Shown: positions 5,660 through 14,319, counted from the first letter of the stretch. The stretch is 19,842 bases of DNA from JBEKYD01 sp049509915 (GCA_049509915.1 JBEKZL010000136.1:1-19842); one strand, 5' to 3'. Numbers and translations are program-made. Notes: generated by a model not told the origin, from the letters alone.

Positions 5660-7480
5660 TCACTGTACCTGAACGTCGCCCAATAAGACGGCGTCTTTTG
5701 CGGGATGAATGGTCAATCCTCTGCTGTAGATTACGGGCAGGCGTATGGCTGTTTTAGGATTCCAGACCCCGATCTGGACCGAGTACGTGTTCCCAATATC
5801 GGGTGGCTGGCTCGCCACGTCGAGCGTGTACGCGATGAAACCCCAGGGATCCTGATTGTAACGGCAAAGCTGATGATCCGCCTGGAGGCGAACCCGGCCG
5901 TGTTGGTCCAGAAAATGGACAAAGACCATCCATGCGGCATTCGCCGCTCCGGAGTGCCAATAAAACTGGAAACGCAACTTGTGGTCGCCGGCTGCGGCAA
6001 TACTGCAGCGAAGCAGTGTCAATTCGTTTTCGAATTTTGCGCCGAACCTCGACAGCCTGATTGTGGCGGAGACGGAGCCGCACAGCAGCGAAAGCTTCGG
6101 TAGATACGACGGCCGCTCTGGAGCCACCGGACGGCTCGATTGGTAGCGGGAAGACAACTGTTCGTAGATCGCGAACAACTCTGCCACGTTCTCGTCTACG
6201 GTCTTTACTTCCGGAATGCCTGCCCGAAGTCGTGGGATACATTCGGGATCATCCAGTACCCGCTGCAACTGCGCGGCAAGGCTAGCGGGATCGCCCATCT
6301 TGAATAGCAAACCGCTCTTGCCGTGCTCTATCAGATCTGCCAGGCTCCCTATGCGGGAAGCAATAACCGGGACCTTCTGAGCAAAGGCCGATAGCAGCAC
6401 CAACGGCGAATTCTCGTACCACAGCGCAGGAATCACCAGCACGTCGAGGTCTGCAAAGACCGCACCGAGGTTATCGTTGGGAAACGTCCCGCGAAACGTG
6501 ACGTTGTCGAGGTCTTTGGCCAAGGCAAACAGCCGCCGGTCATATTCCGGAAAGTGCCCCACCTTGCCGTAAACATCGAGTCGCAGCCGGTCATTGGGCA
6601 ACAGCCGCATTGCTTCCAGCAGCACATGAACGCCCTTGGATTCGCGGAAGGTGCCTACATAACCGAGCCTAACGGCAGGGTCGGTCCGTAGCGGCCGTGC
6701 GGCCAAGGGCCGTTGTTCGAGCCCAAAACCCGAGGTGCGCACCTCCACGGCAGTTAAGCCGTTCTCGCCCAGCAGGCGGGCCGTATTGGGAGTGGGCGCC
6801 AATAAGACGTCTACATGCGAAATCGTCTTTTTCATCCAGGCCGGCCGCACGGCAGTCCAGATCAGCACCTCGGCGGCCGCCACAGGCAGGCACCGCAGTT
6901 CAGCCAGGAACAACAGTACGGGTGATATCGTGCGGAAGAGTGCTTCCCACCGGGCGAGACGGTGAAGCCTCGTCTTTGGGGGCGCCGCGGTCACACATGC
7001 CAGGCACGAAACCGGGATTGGCCCACGACATAATCTTTCGTTATGCCTTACAAGTTGATAAGTTGGGCACACATACCAAAAGTCGGTAGCGGTAGCGACC
7101 ACCGGCAGTCCCAGCCGTTTTGCCGCCCAAATGCCAGCCGTCGACAGATGCATCGAATGGACGACATGAACGATGTCGGGCCGCAGCACGGAAAGGTACT
7201 CCCTCAGATGTTCTTCCACCGCTGGATGGAAGTACTCTTTGACGTGAAAATAGCCATAGGTTGTGAAGAACGAAATGCGATGAACGGGCAAGCCGTCGCA
7301 TGTGCAATCCCAGGCTTTCAGATCTTCGAAATATTCGACGTCCGGCGTTGGCGGCTCATAACAAACGACAAAAGCCTCATGACCGTTCAGGATAGCCTTG
7401 CGAGCTAGGCTTCTGGCATAAACCTCGGTTCCGGCTTGCCAGTTCGGAAAGAATGTGTGGACGATGAAGACTATTCGCAT
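5660..7480 (-). CDS. GT4 glycosyltransferase with C-terminal beta-sandwich domain
   Basis: Start chosen at ATG 7480 (MRIVFIVHTFFPNWQAGTE), 5 nt after the preceding stop; the longer frame upstream only overlaps the previous gene. The 606-residue product has a GT-B fold of family GT4: N-terminal Rossmann half to about 270, then LGYVGTFRESKGVHVLLEAM and VIPALWYENSPLVLLSAFAQ. The first Glu of the usual EX7E signature is present (YENSP), but the second is Ser (VLLSAF). Residues about 470-606 are a separate domain with WMVFVHFLDQHGRVRLQADH and VQIGVWNPKTAIRLPV, matching the stand-alone protein encoded just upstream. It probably transfers a sugar from an NDP-sugar at the cytoplasmic membrane; the sandwich may bind glycan. 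Substrate is unknown. Confidence 0.9.
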   Translation of the reverse strand: MRIVFIVHTFFPNWQAGTEVYARSLARKAILNGHEAFVVCYEPPTPDVEYFEDLKAWDCTCDGLPVHRISFFTTYGYFHVKEYFHPAVEEHLREYLSVLRPDIVHVVHSMHLSTAGIWAAKRLGLPVVATATDFWYVCPTYQLVRHNERLCRGPIPVSCLACVTAAPPKTRLHRLARWEALFRTISPVLLFLAELRCLPVAAAEVLIWTAVRPAWMKKTISHVDVLLAPTPNTARLLGENGLTAVEVRTSGFGLEQRPLAARPLRTDPAVRLGYVGTFRESKGVHVLLEAMRLLPNDRLRLDVYGKVGHFPEYDRRLFALAKDLDNVTFRGTFPNDNLGAVFADLDVLVIPALWYENSPLVLLSAFAQKVPVIASRIGSLADLIEHGKSGLLFKMGDPASLAAQLQRVLDDPECIPRLRAGIPEVKTVDENVAELFAIYEQLSSRYQSSRPVAPERPSYLPKLSLLCGSVSATIRLSRFGAKFENELTLLRCSIAAAGDHKLRFQFYWHSGAANAAWMVFVHFLDQHGRVRLQADHQLCRYNQDPWGFIAYTLDVASQPPDIGNTYSVQIGVWNPKTAIRLPVIYSRGLTIHPAKDAVLLGDVQVQ

Positions 7481-7485
7481 TTCAT

Positions 7486-8043
7486 TCAAATGTAATAGGA
7501 GCCGAGAATCACGGCATTGGGGTATCCGTGGCTCGAATCGCGCGTGCCACCGCGCAATTTTGTCAAATGCAGATGCATGCCGGTTGCAGGCGACCATACC
7601 CCTAGTCTTACGTGGTAGACTCTCCGGCGAAAGTCCTGCGGCGCCGGAATTCTGTTCTGCGATGACAAAAGCCGCAGCGGGCTGGAATGGCCCGATAGCA
7701 GTGGGTGGTCTCCCTGGAATCGTATGGCGCCCGTCTCGTCGGTGAAGTGAATGAAAACCGAACAGTCGGCCACCACGGATTCGACATGCCAGAGGAGGTT
7801 GAGGGTGATTGCCGAAGCGTCCTCCAGCCGCACGCGAAACGACACCAGCGTCAACGAACGACCGAACTCCGCGCAGAAACGCAAGGAAAGAACCTGCTTA
7901 AGAACACGACCGAGAGCTGGAGTGGCGCGGATCAGTACCTGAGACGGCCGGACAGAAGCGACATGGAATTCGGGGTGAGCACTGAGCAATTGGAAAATAC
8001 CTTCGAGTTCCTTTATCGCGTTCGAAGGATCGCTGCTTTGCAT
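7486..8043 (-). CDS. Stand-alone beta-sandwich (Wzt C-terminal-like) protein
   Basis: This 185-residue protein starts at ATG 8043, directly after the TAG of the upstream glycosyltransferase, and ends 5 nt before the GT4 start, so translation is probably coupled. No signal peptide or membrane segment is evident. The C-terminal half has CSVFIHFTDETGAIRFQGDH and YHVRLGVWSPATGMHL, the same pattern as the C-terminal domain of the adjacent GT4. I read this as a beta-sandwich carbohydrate-recognition fold similar in style to the C-terminal domain of Wzt, which binds O-antigen ends. Function is inferred only from resemblance and position. It may be a partner subunit for the glycosyltransferases on either side. 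Confidence 0.78.
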   Translation of the reverse strand: MQSSDPSNAIKELEGIFQLLSAHPEFHVASVRPSQVLIRATPALGRVLKQVLSLRFCAEFGRSLTLVSFRVRLEDASAITLNLLWHVESVVADCSVFIHFTDETGAIRFQGDHPLLSGHSSPLRLLSSQNRIPAPQDFRRRVYHVRLGVWSPATGMHLHLTKLRGGTRDSSHGYPNAVILGSYYI

Positions 8044-9183
8044 CTATACCCCTACCGAGAGCGTTTGATCGAGCCGCCGCAGACCCTCGGATACACTCCC
8101 GCGTAGCTCGCACCAGTTATAATAGTCTGCGATAAAAGCGCCGGCGGCCTCCGCCAGCGCCGGTGGCACAACCGATTGTAAACTCGCCGTGCTGGCCTCA
8201 CCGGGTCCCAGAACCTGATCCAGAATGAAATAGAAGTTGCGTCGCATGATTTCGCTCCGAGCGGGCTCTGGCCGCAGCAAGCGTAGAGGCATGCGAAGGA
8301 GATCGCGAATGCCCAGTAGAGCATATCGCGCAAAACCGCGCCAATCGGTAACCCGATCGGCAAGCATTGTCCTTGCCTCACCACACAAGTGTGCCAGGAG
8401 CCGGAGCATCTCCGCATCGCAATGCACCCCCACGTCCGGAGCCCCGAGGTGAAGTATGGCCGGCACGACCCGGCCGGAAACATAACTGCGCTTCAAATGG
8501 TATGCTGCCGACCGGTTGTGAGAATGAATGACCCGGGCAGCCGGATTATATACTAGCCACCAACCCTGCCGGATCGCGCGTATGCCCCAATCCAAGTCCT
8601 CGGCGAAGTTCATACGGCGGAAGGGATATTCCTCCCAGAAACTCCTGCGTATCGCCGAGCAGACATTGTCGAAAGACGCTAATCGCAGGCGCTCTTGAAA
8701 TCCAAGAGTCAGGAAATGGTCCCAGTCATCGAGCTTCTGTACACGCGGCTGATCGCCGAGAAATTGAATCCTATATTCGACTTGCCATCGCGCTATTAAG
8801 CTGCTGTCGACGCGCGGTACCTGCTGTCCGGTTACACCGACTATGCGATCGTCGGAAAACGGCGACAGCAGGGCCTCCAACCACGTCTCGCCGATAGGCA
8901 GAGCGTCCTGCACCAGCATAATGCAGAAGGGACTACAGGTCTGTTGTATGCCGAGGTTTCGGGTGTCCCCGTGGTTGAACGCCTCTGGCGGAATCGTTGT
9001 GATGTGCGCTCCGAAGTCGCGGGCGACTTCGACTGTTCCGTCTGTCGAGCCTGAGTCTACGATAAAGACCTCGGATTTCCGGGTTTGCTGCCGAATAGCC
9101 TCTAATGTCTGGCGAAACTCGGCGCCGGCGTTCTTGGTGGGAATGACAATTGACGCCTGTACATCAGATGCCAGATTAGCCAT
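8044..9183 (-). CDS. GT2 glycosyltransferase, rhamnosyltransferase-like
   Basis: The 379-residue protein begins MANLASDVQASIVIPTKNAG, a classic GT2 start, and continues FIVDSGSTDGTVEVARDFG. The metal-binding position reads LVQDALPIGETWLEAL, the QDA variant typical of the rhamnosyltransferase-like branch. The acceptor-side motif is FAEDLDWGIRAIRQGW (ED pair as likely catalytic base). The C-terminal 130 residues are helical and basic, suiting membrane association. It ends in a stop abutting the start of the beta-sandwich gene and lies 44 nt after the epimerase. It likely adds one sugar to a lipid-linked glycan. Donor is not determinable. Confidence 0.9.
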   Translation of the reverse strand: MANLASDVQASIVIPTKNAGAEFRQTLEAIRQQTRKSEVFIVDSGSTDGTVEVARDFGAHITTIPPEAFNHGDTRNLGIQQTCSPFCIMLVQDALPIGETWLEALLSPFSDDRIVGVTGQQVPRVDSSLIARWQVEYRIQFLGDQPRVQKLDDWDHFLTLGFQERLRLASFDNVCSAIRRSFWEEYPFRRMNFAEDLDWGIRAIRQGWWLVYNPAARVIHSHNRSAAYHLKRSYVSGRVVPAILHLGAPDVGVHCDAEMLRLLAHLCGEARTMLADRVTDWRGFARYALLGIRDLLRMPLRLLRPEPARSEIMRRNFYFILDQVLGPGEASTASLQSVVPPALAEAAGAFIADYYNWCELRGSVSEGLRRLDQTLSVGV

Positions 9184-9227
9184 GAATGTTCGCCGTCTGA
9201 CGCGAGCGGAGTGGGCGCGCCAAGCCC

Positions 9228-10163
9228 TCAGCGTATGCTAACCCCAAGCTTCAGCTCCTTTGGCAAACGCGCAAGCATCTCGTTGATTCCCGAACGAAGA
9301 TCGATGACAGGCGCCCATCCGAATTCGCGTTTTGCTTTGGAATTATCCAAAATTACCCAGTCGGTTAAGCCTTGGCCGTCTATTTCGGCCGCCTCGAACT
9401 GGATCGGCCGACCATAGCACGATTCAACAATTTGCAGCACCTCTTCAACTGAGTGGCCGACACTACTACCGACGTTTATGATGCTGAAGTCCTCCCGCGG
9501 CTGGGCAACTATCTCTGCAATTGCGGAGATGTCCTCCAGGTGGATGTAATCCCGCACGTTGCTGAGACTACCAAAAACGCGAACCGGCCTGCCATGAACG
9601 ATGTTGTTTACAGCAACTCCAATCAGCCCCTGGAGCCGATGCTCCGGCAGTTGTGTTCCAAAAGCATTTCCGACCCGCAATGCAGTGGCGGTAACGTGTC
9701 CTCGACGGGCCGCTAAACGGAGGTAATACTCCCCGGCAAGTTTCTGGATTCCATACGACGATACCGGCGCGCACGGGTCCGTCTCGACATAAGGGATACG
9801 AGCCGGTGCTGGTGCATAAAGAGCGCCACCGCTGCTGAAATAGACGATATGCGGCTTTGTTTTGGCAGCTTGGATGGCCTCCAGCAGATTCAGCAGCGGT
9901 ATCAGGTTGTTGAGGGCATCGCCCGGCCAGTCACGGTCTGAGTCCACCGGTGAACTTGTATGGGCGAGATAGTAAATGACTTTGACGCCATCCGCAAAGC
10001 GCTCGCAATCCTCACGTGAAAGCAGGTCCCCACAAAAGACGTCGGTACCAGCCAAAGCGACATCATGCGGCGTCGTTCTTACAAACAGCCGCAACGGTCC
10101 CACTCTCTTGGCGAGCAGGAATTTCGTCAAATATGCGCCGATAAAACCTCTGGCGCCTACCAC
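9228..10163 (-). CDS. NAD-dependent epimerase/dehydratase (extended SDR)
   Basis: The 311-residue product has the nucleotide-binding motif GARGFIG at residues 3-9, VYFSSGGALY around 107-116, the catalytic YGIQK (Tyr137, Lys141), and LRVGNAFG followed by VFGSLSNVRDYIHLEDI typical of sugar-nucleotide epimerases. It would make or modify an NDP-sugar donor for the adjacent transferases. The start is GTG 10163, the only canonical start in the frame. In-frame codons upstream encode SGPRLTG, which would complete the first beta strand, but no ATG, GTG or TTG precedes them before the stop. Either the protein really lacks part of strand one or an unusual start or small indel is involved. It lies 85 nt downstream of the two-domain GT2. 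Confidence 0.88.
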   Translation of the reverse strand: MVGARGFIGAYLTKFLLAKRVGPLRLFVRTTPHDVALAGTDVFCGDLLSREDCERFADGVKVIYYLAHTSSPVDSDRDWPGDALNNLIPLLNLLEAIQAAKTKPHIVYFSSGGALYAPAPARIPYVETDPCAPVSSYGIQKLAGEYYLRLAARRGHVTATALRVGNAFGTQLPEHRLQGLIGVAVNNIVHGRPVRVFGSLSNVRDYIHLEDISAIAEIVAQPREDFSIINVGSSVGHSVEEVLQIVESCYGRPIQFEAAEIDGQGLTDWVILDNSKAKREFGWAPVIDLRSGINEMLARLPKELKLGVSIR

Positions 10164-10248
10164 ACCTGTAAGCCTGGGACCGGAAATATTATTTGAATTG
10201 CCTATTTGCAGATAGTATCTCGTGGCCCAACCGGAATCAACAACTTTC

Positions 10249-12243
10249 TTAGCGTTTCAGCGTTCCAAGGGACAGGTCCTCACGCTCGCGCGAGAGACTC
10301 GGAGTATAGAATGGGTCTGTCTTAAATCGCTTCCCCCAACGACCCTCCCAGTCGCGGCGCTCCGCCGCCGTTACCACCCCGACTCGGCTCTGACACTCGT
10401 AATGCCGCATTATCACCCCCGCGTCATAGATAACCCGGTATCCAGCCTCCCGCACCCGCAAGCACAGGTCGATATCGTTGTAATTTACTGGGAACGCCTC
10501 AGCAAAGCTCCCCACTTCTCCAAACACCTGCCTTCGAATCGCCATACACGCCCCGGTGACCGCTGAAACATCACGTGTCAAATCCAGCCACGGCCAATGC
10601 GCCACAGGAGTTGCAGTATCGCGGCCAATGTGGGCGCACCCGGGTCCGACGCCAATCGCTACGCCACCGTGCTGCAAAGTTCCCGAAGGATACAACAATC
10701 GCGCTCCCACAATGCCCACATCCGGCCGCTCCACCTGCCCGGCCAGCCGGTCCAGCCACGACGAATCCAAAACCTCCGTATCGTCGTTCAAGAAAACCAG
10801 GAATTCGCCTCTCGCCACCTTGGCCGCCAAGTTATTCATCTTTGAGAAATGAAACGGGCCCGCGTATGTCAGACGCAGCGCCCGGTAGCGTGCGATCACC
10901 GTCTCGAGCGCGCTCGGCTTTCCATCCAGGTGTTGCACGACAATGATCTCGCGGCGCGGGTACGCAGTCTGCGCTTCCAGCGACGCTAGGCAACGTTCCA
11001 GTAACTGCGCCGAGCGCGAGCAGATGATCACACTCGCCAGGTTCTCCCTGCTCGCCTTCCATCGCAAGCGAAAAGTCGCCGGTCGCGGCCCTGCCTCCAC
11101 TTCCCCCAGCACCGCGCGTCGGCGGACGGCATCCAGAAGACAGCGCCGTGCTGCATCAGCGCCCTGTGCGCCAGCTTCTACATCATCTCTTCGGGAATAC
11201 AGAACCCGCGTAATATGCTGTACGCTGCCGCCGTTCTCGGTCACCCGGAGCGCCAAATCGTAATCCTGCGTGCCTTCATACTCCTGCCGAAAGCCGCCGC
11301 TTCGCTCCCATGCGGCACGCGAAATCGCCATGATACGGCCTATATACATACAGGAGAGCAGCAGATCGGGTGACCAGTCCGGTTTGAAAAGTGGGGCCGT
11401 CCGGCCGCCCGCTGCATCCAAATGGTCCTCATCGCTGTAGATCAGATCACTTGGCGCTCCCGTCGCGAGCCGGTACAAAGCATCCGGCCTCAGCCGGTCC
11501 GCCTGATACAGCACCGTCACGTAATCGCCCGTAGCCAGCATGGCAGCCCGGTTCAGTGCAAGTGCATCCGGCAGCCTGTCATGGGTGTATGTCACGCGGA
11601 TCCGCTCATCCACCTCTGCAACCCCGTCCAGGTACTCCTTCAGCCAACCTTCATCGAATTCGCTGCAGATACACAACTCCCAGTTCCGATAGCTCTGCTC
11701 CCGCACCGATGCTATCGCCGCCTCCAGCCAATCGCGCCTCGGCCGCCCGATCGCCATCAGCACGCTGAAGCGCGGCCTCACCGTCAATTGGGGCAGCGTC
11801 GCACGAGACTCCAGCCGCATCCACCACGAGTACAAAATCGCTTCCGCAGGTTTCTCCAAGGCGCGCAGGAACGGTGTCAAAGAGTTCTCGGGACCTACAG
11901 AATCCGCCTCGTACAGAGGATGGGGCCTCCGCCCCTCGGCCGCACCGTGCTTCAGGTAGTGCAGCAGCGGATTGACACCCGTATCCGCCACATCCGCGCA
12001 CTCCCGCAGATAGAACTCCGGATCGAACAGTGCGTTCGGCTTCCGTCCTTCAAATCCTCCGAAAAGCACGAAGTGCCACAATGGATCGATCCGCGAGGCC
12101 GCCACGTCTGGATTCGATGCCAGGTAGTATTCTGTATTGAAGAGGCGCGCCGGATCCCGGCGCAGCCGACCCACGACCCCCAGGTATGAGCGCATTCGAA
12201 AGAGCCGCATGAGCAGAGCGCATAGGCGGTGCGGGCTAGCCAT
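10249..12243 (-). CDS. Two-domain GT2 glycosyltransferase with N-terminal repeat region
   Basis: ATG 12243 gives 664 residues (a TTG at 12264 is in frame but less likely). Residues 34-110 hold two copies of a pattern FNTEYYLASNPDV / FDPEFYLRECADV each followed by NPLLHYLKHG-like text, a module often found before GT2 domains. GT-A domain 1 (about 155-400) starts RPRFSVLMAI and has DLIYSDEDHLD, but its usual LDHDD metal motif reads LYQAD. GT-A domain 2 (about 405-645) has an intact FLNDDTEVLD, FHFSKMNNLA and NYNDIDLCLRVREAGYR. Two-domain enzymes of this class often build repeating surface glycans. Here the first site may be inactive or altered, leaving domain 2 as the clear catalyst. Confidence 0.9.
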   Translation of the reverse strand: MASPHRLCALLMRLFRMRSYLGVVGRLRRDPARLFNTEYYLASNPDVAASRIDPLWHFVLFGGFEGRKPNALFDPEFYLRECADVADTGVNPLLHYLKHGAAEGRRPHPLYEADSVGPENSLTPFLRALEKPAEAILYSWWMRLESRATLPQLTVRPRFSVLMAIGRPRRDWLEAAIASVREQSYRNWELCICSEFDEGWLKEYLDGVAEVDERIRVTYTHDRLPDALALNRAAMLATGDYVTVLYQADRLRPDALYRLATGAPSDLIYSDEDHLDAAGGRTAPLFKPDWSPDLLLSCMYIGRIMAISRAAWERSGGFRQEYEGTQDYDLALRVTENGGSVQHITRVLYSRRDDVEAGAQGADAARRCLLDAVRRRAVLGEVEAGPRPATFRLRWKASRENLASVIICSRSAQLLERCLASLEAQTAYPRREIIVVQHLDGKPSALETVIARYRALRLTYAGPFHFSKMNNLAAKVARGEFLVFLNDDTEVLDSSWLDRLAGQVERPDVGIVGARLLYPSGTLQHGGVAIGVGPGCAHIGRDTATPVAHWPWLDLTRDVSAVTGACMAIRRQVFGEVGSFAEAFPVNYNDIDLCLRVREAGYRVIYDAGVIMRHYECQSRVGVVTAAERRDWEGRWGKRFKTDPFYTPSLSREREDLSLGTLKR

Positions 12244-12264
12244 AATTCGATGGACCGACCCCAA

Positions 12265-12680
12265 TTATATCAGCGCACGATCACCGCAGCGTTGTCGTCG
12301 ATCTGGCGCCTGTCTTACCCAGTGGGGAAAGCGGCGGCGCCAAATGCATGACCCTGGCACTCCTCCGGTTCCTGGCCAGGGCCGTGTGGCTCGGCGAAAC
12401 ACATCCAGGTAGCGGGCCGCCATGTCGGCCTGTTCGCCGAACGTGCCGTCTCCCTCAAAGCGAGTTCTCCAGGTGCATTCGCGATTGGGCCAGGTGTTTC
12501 GCAATATGCAGCATTCGGAACCCTTGCGCCATGGGGATCCAGCAGTCGTAATCAAATGAAGCTTGCAGCTCAGTATTCAGCATTCCGGCTCCTTCTACCG
12601 CCTGCCGACGCATAAAACATGTCGGTTGGCAAATACAGCACTCCTTCCCCAGGGTTTGTGGCGACGGGTTGCCATGAATA
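12265..12680 (-). pseudogene. GT2 glycosyltransferase remnant
   Basis: From about 12680 leftwards one frame reads GNPSPQTLGKECCICQPTCF, MRRQAVEGAGMLNTELQASF, DYDCWIPMAQGFRMLHIAKH and LAQSRMHLENSL to a TGA at about 12455. This matches the acceptor-side half of GT2 enzymes of the kind with CxICQP.xFxRR, LDESLHxxxDYDxW and SRMHxxNKT. Similarity seems to go on in another frame as EGDGTFGEQADMAARYLDVF, then decays before the start of the next gene at 12243. The N-terminal catalytic half including the DXD is absent. It is therefore debris of a former cluster member. Confidence 0.65.
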
Positions 12681-12689
12681 AACGGAGTC

Positions 12690-12842
12690 CCAATGCTCCT
12701 TGCGCCGCTGTTCGTCTGCCGGGGCGGAAAGGTCAACCGGTACCTTCATCTCCGCGCTGACGCCATATCTTCCAAGTCGTTGCAGTTTATCACGTGGCTT
12801 CCGGTGTCGGTGCAGACTGACATCCCGACGCGTCGCGTTCAC
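12690..12842 (-). pseudogene. Possible methyltransferase N-terminal fragment
   Basis: One minus frame reads MKVPVDLSAPADEQRRKEHW and DSVYSWQPVATNPGEG, then runs into the GT2 remnant in a different frame. The EHWDSVYS piece resembles the N-terminal helix of small SAM-dependent methyltransferases, which usually continue with a VSWF-like motif; that is not seen. The match is short and the call weak. If correct, this is a second gene fragment fused to the GT2 remnant by deletion. Confidence 0.22.
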
Positions 12843-13060
12843 ATGCCCTCAGTTCGCACTGACGGATTGGCTAGAGTCCCTCCTCATCTTTGCCGATTCT
12901 CTGCCATAAAGACTGGAATCGGATTGTCTTTTTGCACCCATATACCGGCAGGGCTGAAGAAAGTGGAGGAGCGACTTGCCGAATGCGAAGGACCTGACGG
13001 TGGCATGCTACGCCCTGGATGGTTTGCAGGCGGATGCGAACGTAGCCATGGTTTATGATG
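12843..13060. other. Degenerate stretch with no assignable gene
   Basis: All six frames are interrupted. A plus frame around 12977-13120 reads DLTVACYALDGLQADANVAM without a start or ribosome-binding site, and minus frames read FFSPAGIWVQKDNPIPVF. None could be tied to a family. The stretch sits between two decayed glycosyltransferase-type genes and is likely further debris. Confidence 0.4.
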
Positions 13061-13468
13061 AGGGATACTGGGTGGACAACGGAGCACGTGGTTGCAACTC
13101 ATCTACCAACGTCTGGGTGTGATGCAGAGTCCGCTTGCGCCAAAAGGCCGGCATAAGGTTCGTTGTCATCGTCGGTCTCAACAAGCGCGGCGGCGCCGTC
13201 CCGGATCGCTTGAAGACATCCGACATTCTTGCGGGGCATAGTGACGCGTCGGCCCTTCTCTGGCGATCCGAAATCCGCTCTCGTGCTGCCGCTCGAGACT
13301 GAAGAAATCGCATCCCGGCAGATTGAAATCGGCAGGGCTTGGAACATCGCCAATGACGTAAAATCGATGGCCCCGTTCGCGGCAGCCAGCCGCAAGTGCA
13401 CGAAGTATTCGATTCGGGGCCGCAATAGAGGTGACCACCACGGAGAAGTTAGCGCTGGGGTTATTCAC
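13061..13468 (-). pseudogene. STELLO-like glycosyltransferase remnant
   Basis: A GTG at 13468, overlapping the stop of the upstream GT2 by 8 nt, opens MNNPSANFSVVVTSIAAPNR, GCRERGHRFYVIGDVPSPAD and FNLPGCDFFSLERQ to PTRHYAP. The reading then moves to a second frame with RKNVGCLQAIRDGAAALVET and DDDNEPYAG, and to a third with FWRKRTLHHTQTLVDE. TSIAAPN, VIGD..SP, CDFFSL and IVETDDDN in this order recall STELLO-type (DUF288) proteins found beside glycan genes. Members are normally about 350-400 residues; here about 130 remain and two frameshifts break them. The coupled start shows it was once co-translated with the GT2 gene. Confidence 0.62.
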
Positions 13469-14219
13469 CGGAGATCACCGGCCCGGGAACTTCCTTTGGA
13501 GCCGCTTCAGAGAAACGCCGAATCGGTCCGGGCCTTCGAAATTCGCGGAACAGGTACTTCGCGAGGCTGAAGCCTGTCGGCAGAATCTTGAACCGGGTGC
13601 AGCCCCATGGGCGCGTCCTCTCGATAACGGGAAATTCACATATCCGTAAACGTAACCTATATCCCCGAGCCGCCATCTCAAGATCGATTCTAACACCGGT
13701 CCGAGAGGGCTCAAGGTCGAGGAATGCTTGCTTGGTAAAGCCCTTCACGCCATGGAGCACGTCCCAGACTATAGGCCCCCGCCTGCACCAAAGGGCGGCT
13801 ACGATCAGCGCCAAAGCCTTGACGCCCCATTTTCGCGGGCGGAAGATACGATCATCCTCTTCGTTCCGGCCGCCGCGCATCTGGCGGCTTGGCACAACCA
13901 ACTCGTTGCCGTCTAGCAGAAGTGCCTTGATCCGATGGACGATCGAAGGATCGAGGGTGCCCTTGGGAAAGAAAACGACTATGTTCTCGCAGGTGGAGGT
14001 TTCCACGGCCTGCCAGTACGCGGCGCAGAGACTTCGTCGCGTCTGGGGGTAAACGGTCACGCCGTATGCTTGAAGCACCTCAGCCGTCCCGTCGCTGCTG
14101 CCGCCATCAATGGCGAAGACCTCGTCAAAACCCGAGAAGTCGAACTTCGGCAAGTCACACTCGCGGCCTTGCTTTTCATTCCACACAACGAAACAGAGAG
14201 AGGTTCTGGGCAACGGCAT
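13461..14219 (-). CDS. GT2 glycosyltransferase, dolichyl-phosphate-mannose-synthase-like
   Basis: The 252-residue protein (ATG 14219, preceded by AGGGA) reads SLCFVVWNEKQGRECDL, then VFAIDGGSSDGTAEVLQAYG, the nucleotide-binding half of a GT2 domain. It continues with an RRGPIVWDVLHGVKGFTKQA acceptor-region motif and FPVIERTRPWGCTRFKILPT, as in DPM1-like transferases that load a sugar on polyprenyl phosphate or lipid. The DXD position, normally like DADL or PDGN, reads FFPKGTLDP, so the metal ligand is altered. No C-terminal membrane helices are seen. It is the first gene of the minus-strand cluster and diverges from the large membrane protein gene across 125 bp. Confidence 0.85.
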   Translation of the reverse strand: MPLPRTSLCFVVWNEKQGRECDLPKFDFSGFDEVFAIDGGSSDGTAEVLQAYGVTVYPQTRRSLCAAYWQAVETSTCENIVVFFPKGTLDPSIVHRIKALLLDGNELVVPSRQMRGGRNEEDDRIFRPRKWGVKALALIVAALWCRRGPIVWDVLHGVKGFTKQAFLDLEPSRTGVRIDLEMAARGYRLRLRICEFPVIERTRPWGCTRFKILPTGFSLAKYLFREFRRPGPIRRFSEAAPKEVPGPVISGE

Positions 14220-14313
14220 AATCCCTGGCGAAATACAGCGGCCCTCCCGCGAGCTCCCAAGACTTTTGGGCTAAGGCTCGAACGGCTCCGCGATTCTGGA
14301 AAGCCGAACATAG

Positions 14314-14319
14314 AGTATA
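14314..14319 (-). promoter_or_regulatory. Weak candidate -10 box for the minus-strand cluster
   Basis: In the 125-bp divergent spacer, the minus strand has TATACT (five of six to consensus) about 95 nt before the GT2 start. No good -35 box stands 16-18 bp upstream (TTCCAC at best). The spacer (14220-14344) is the only plausible place for promoters of both the cluster and the membrane protein gene. Low confidence. Confidence 0.2.

Noticed and set aside
11422..12189. Plus frame of 255 codons inside the tandem GT2 gene
   Set aside because: It is opposite a gene with clear domains, rich in Arg/Pro/Gln, and shows no start signal or motif.
12977..13120. Plus frame with DLTVACYALDGLQADANVAM as a small gene
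   Set aside because: There is no start codon or ribosome-binding site, it overlaps the 3' end of the STELLO-like remnant on the other strand, and no family was recognised.
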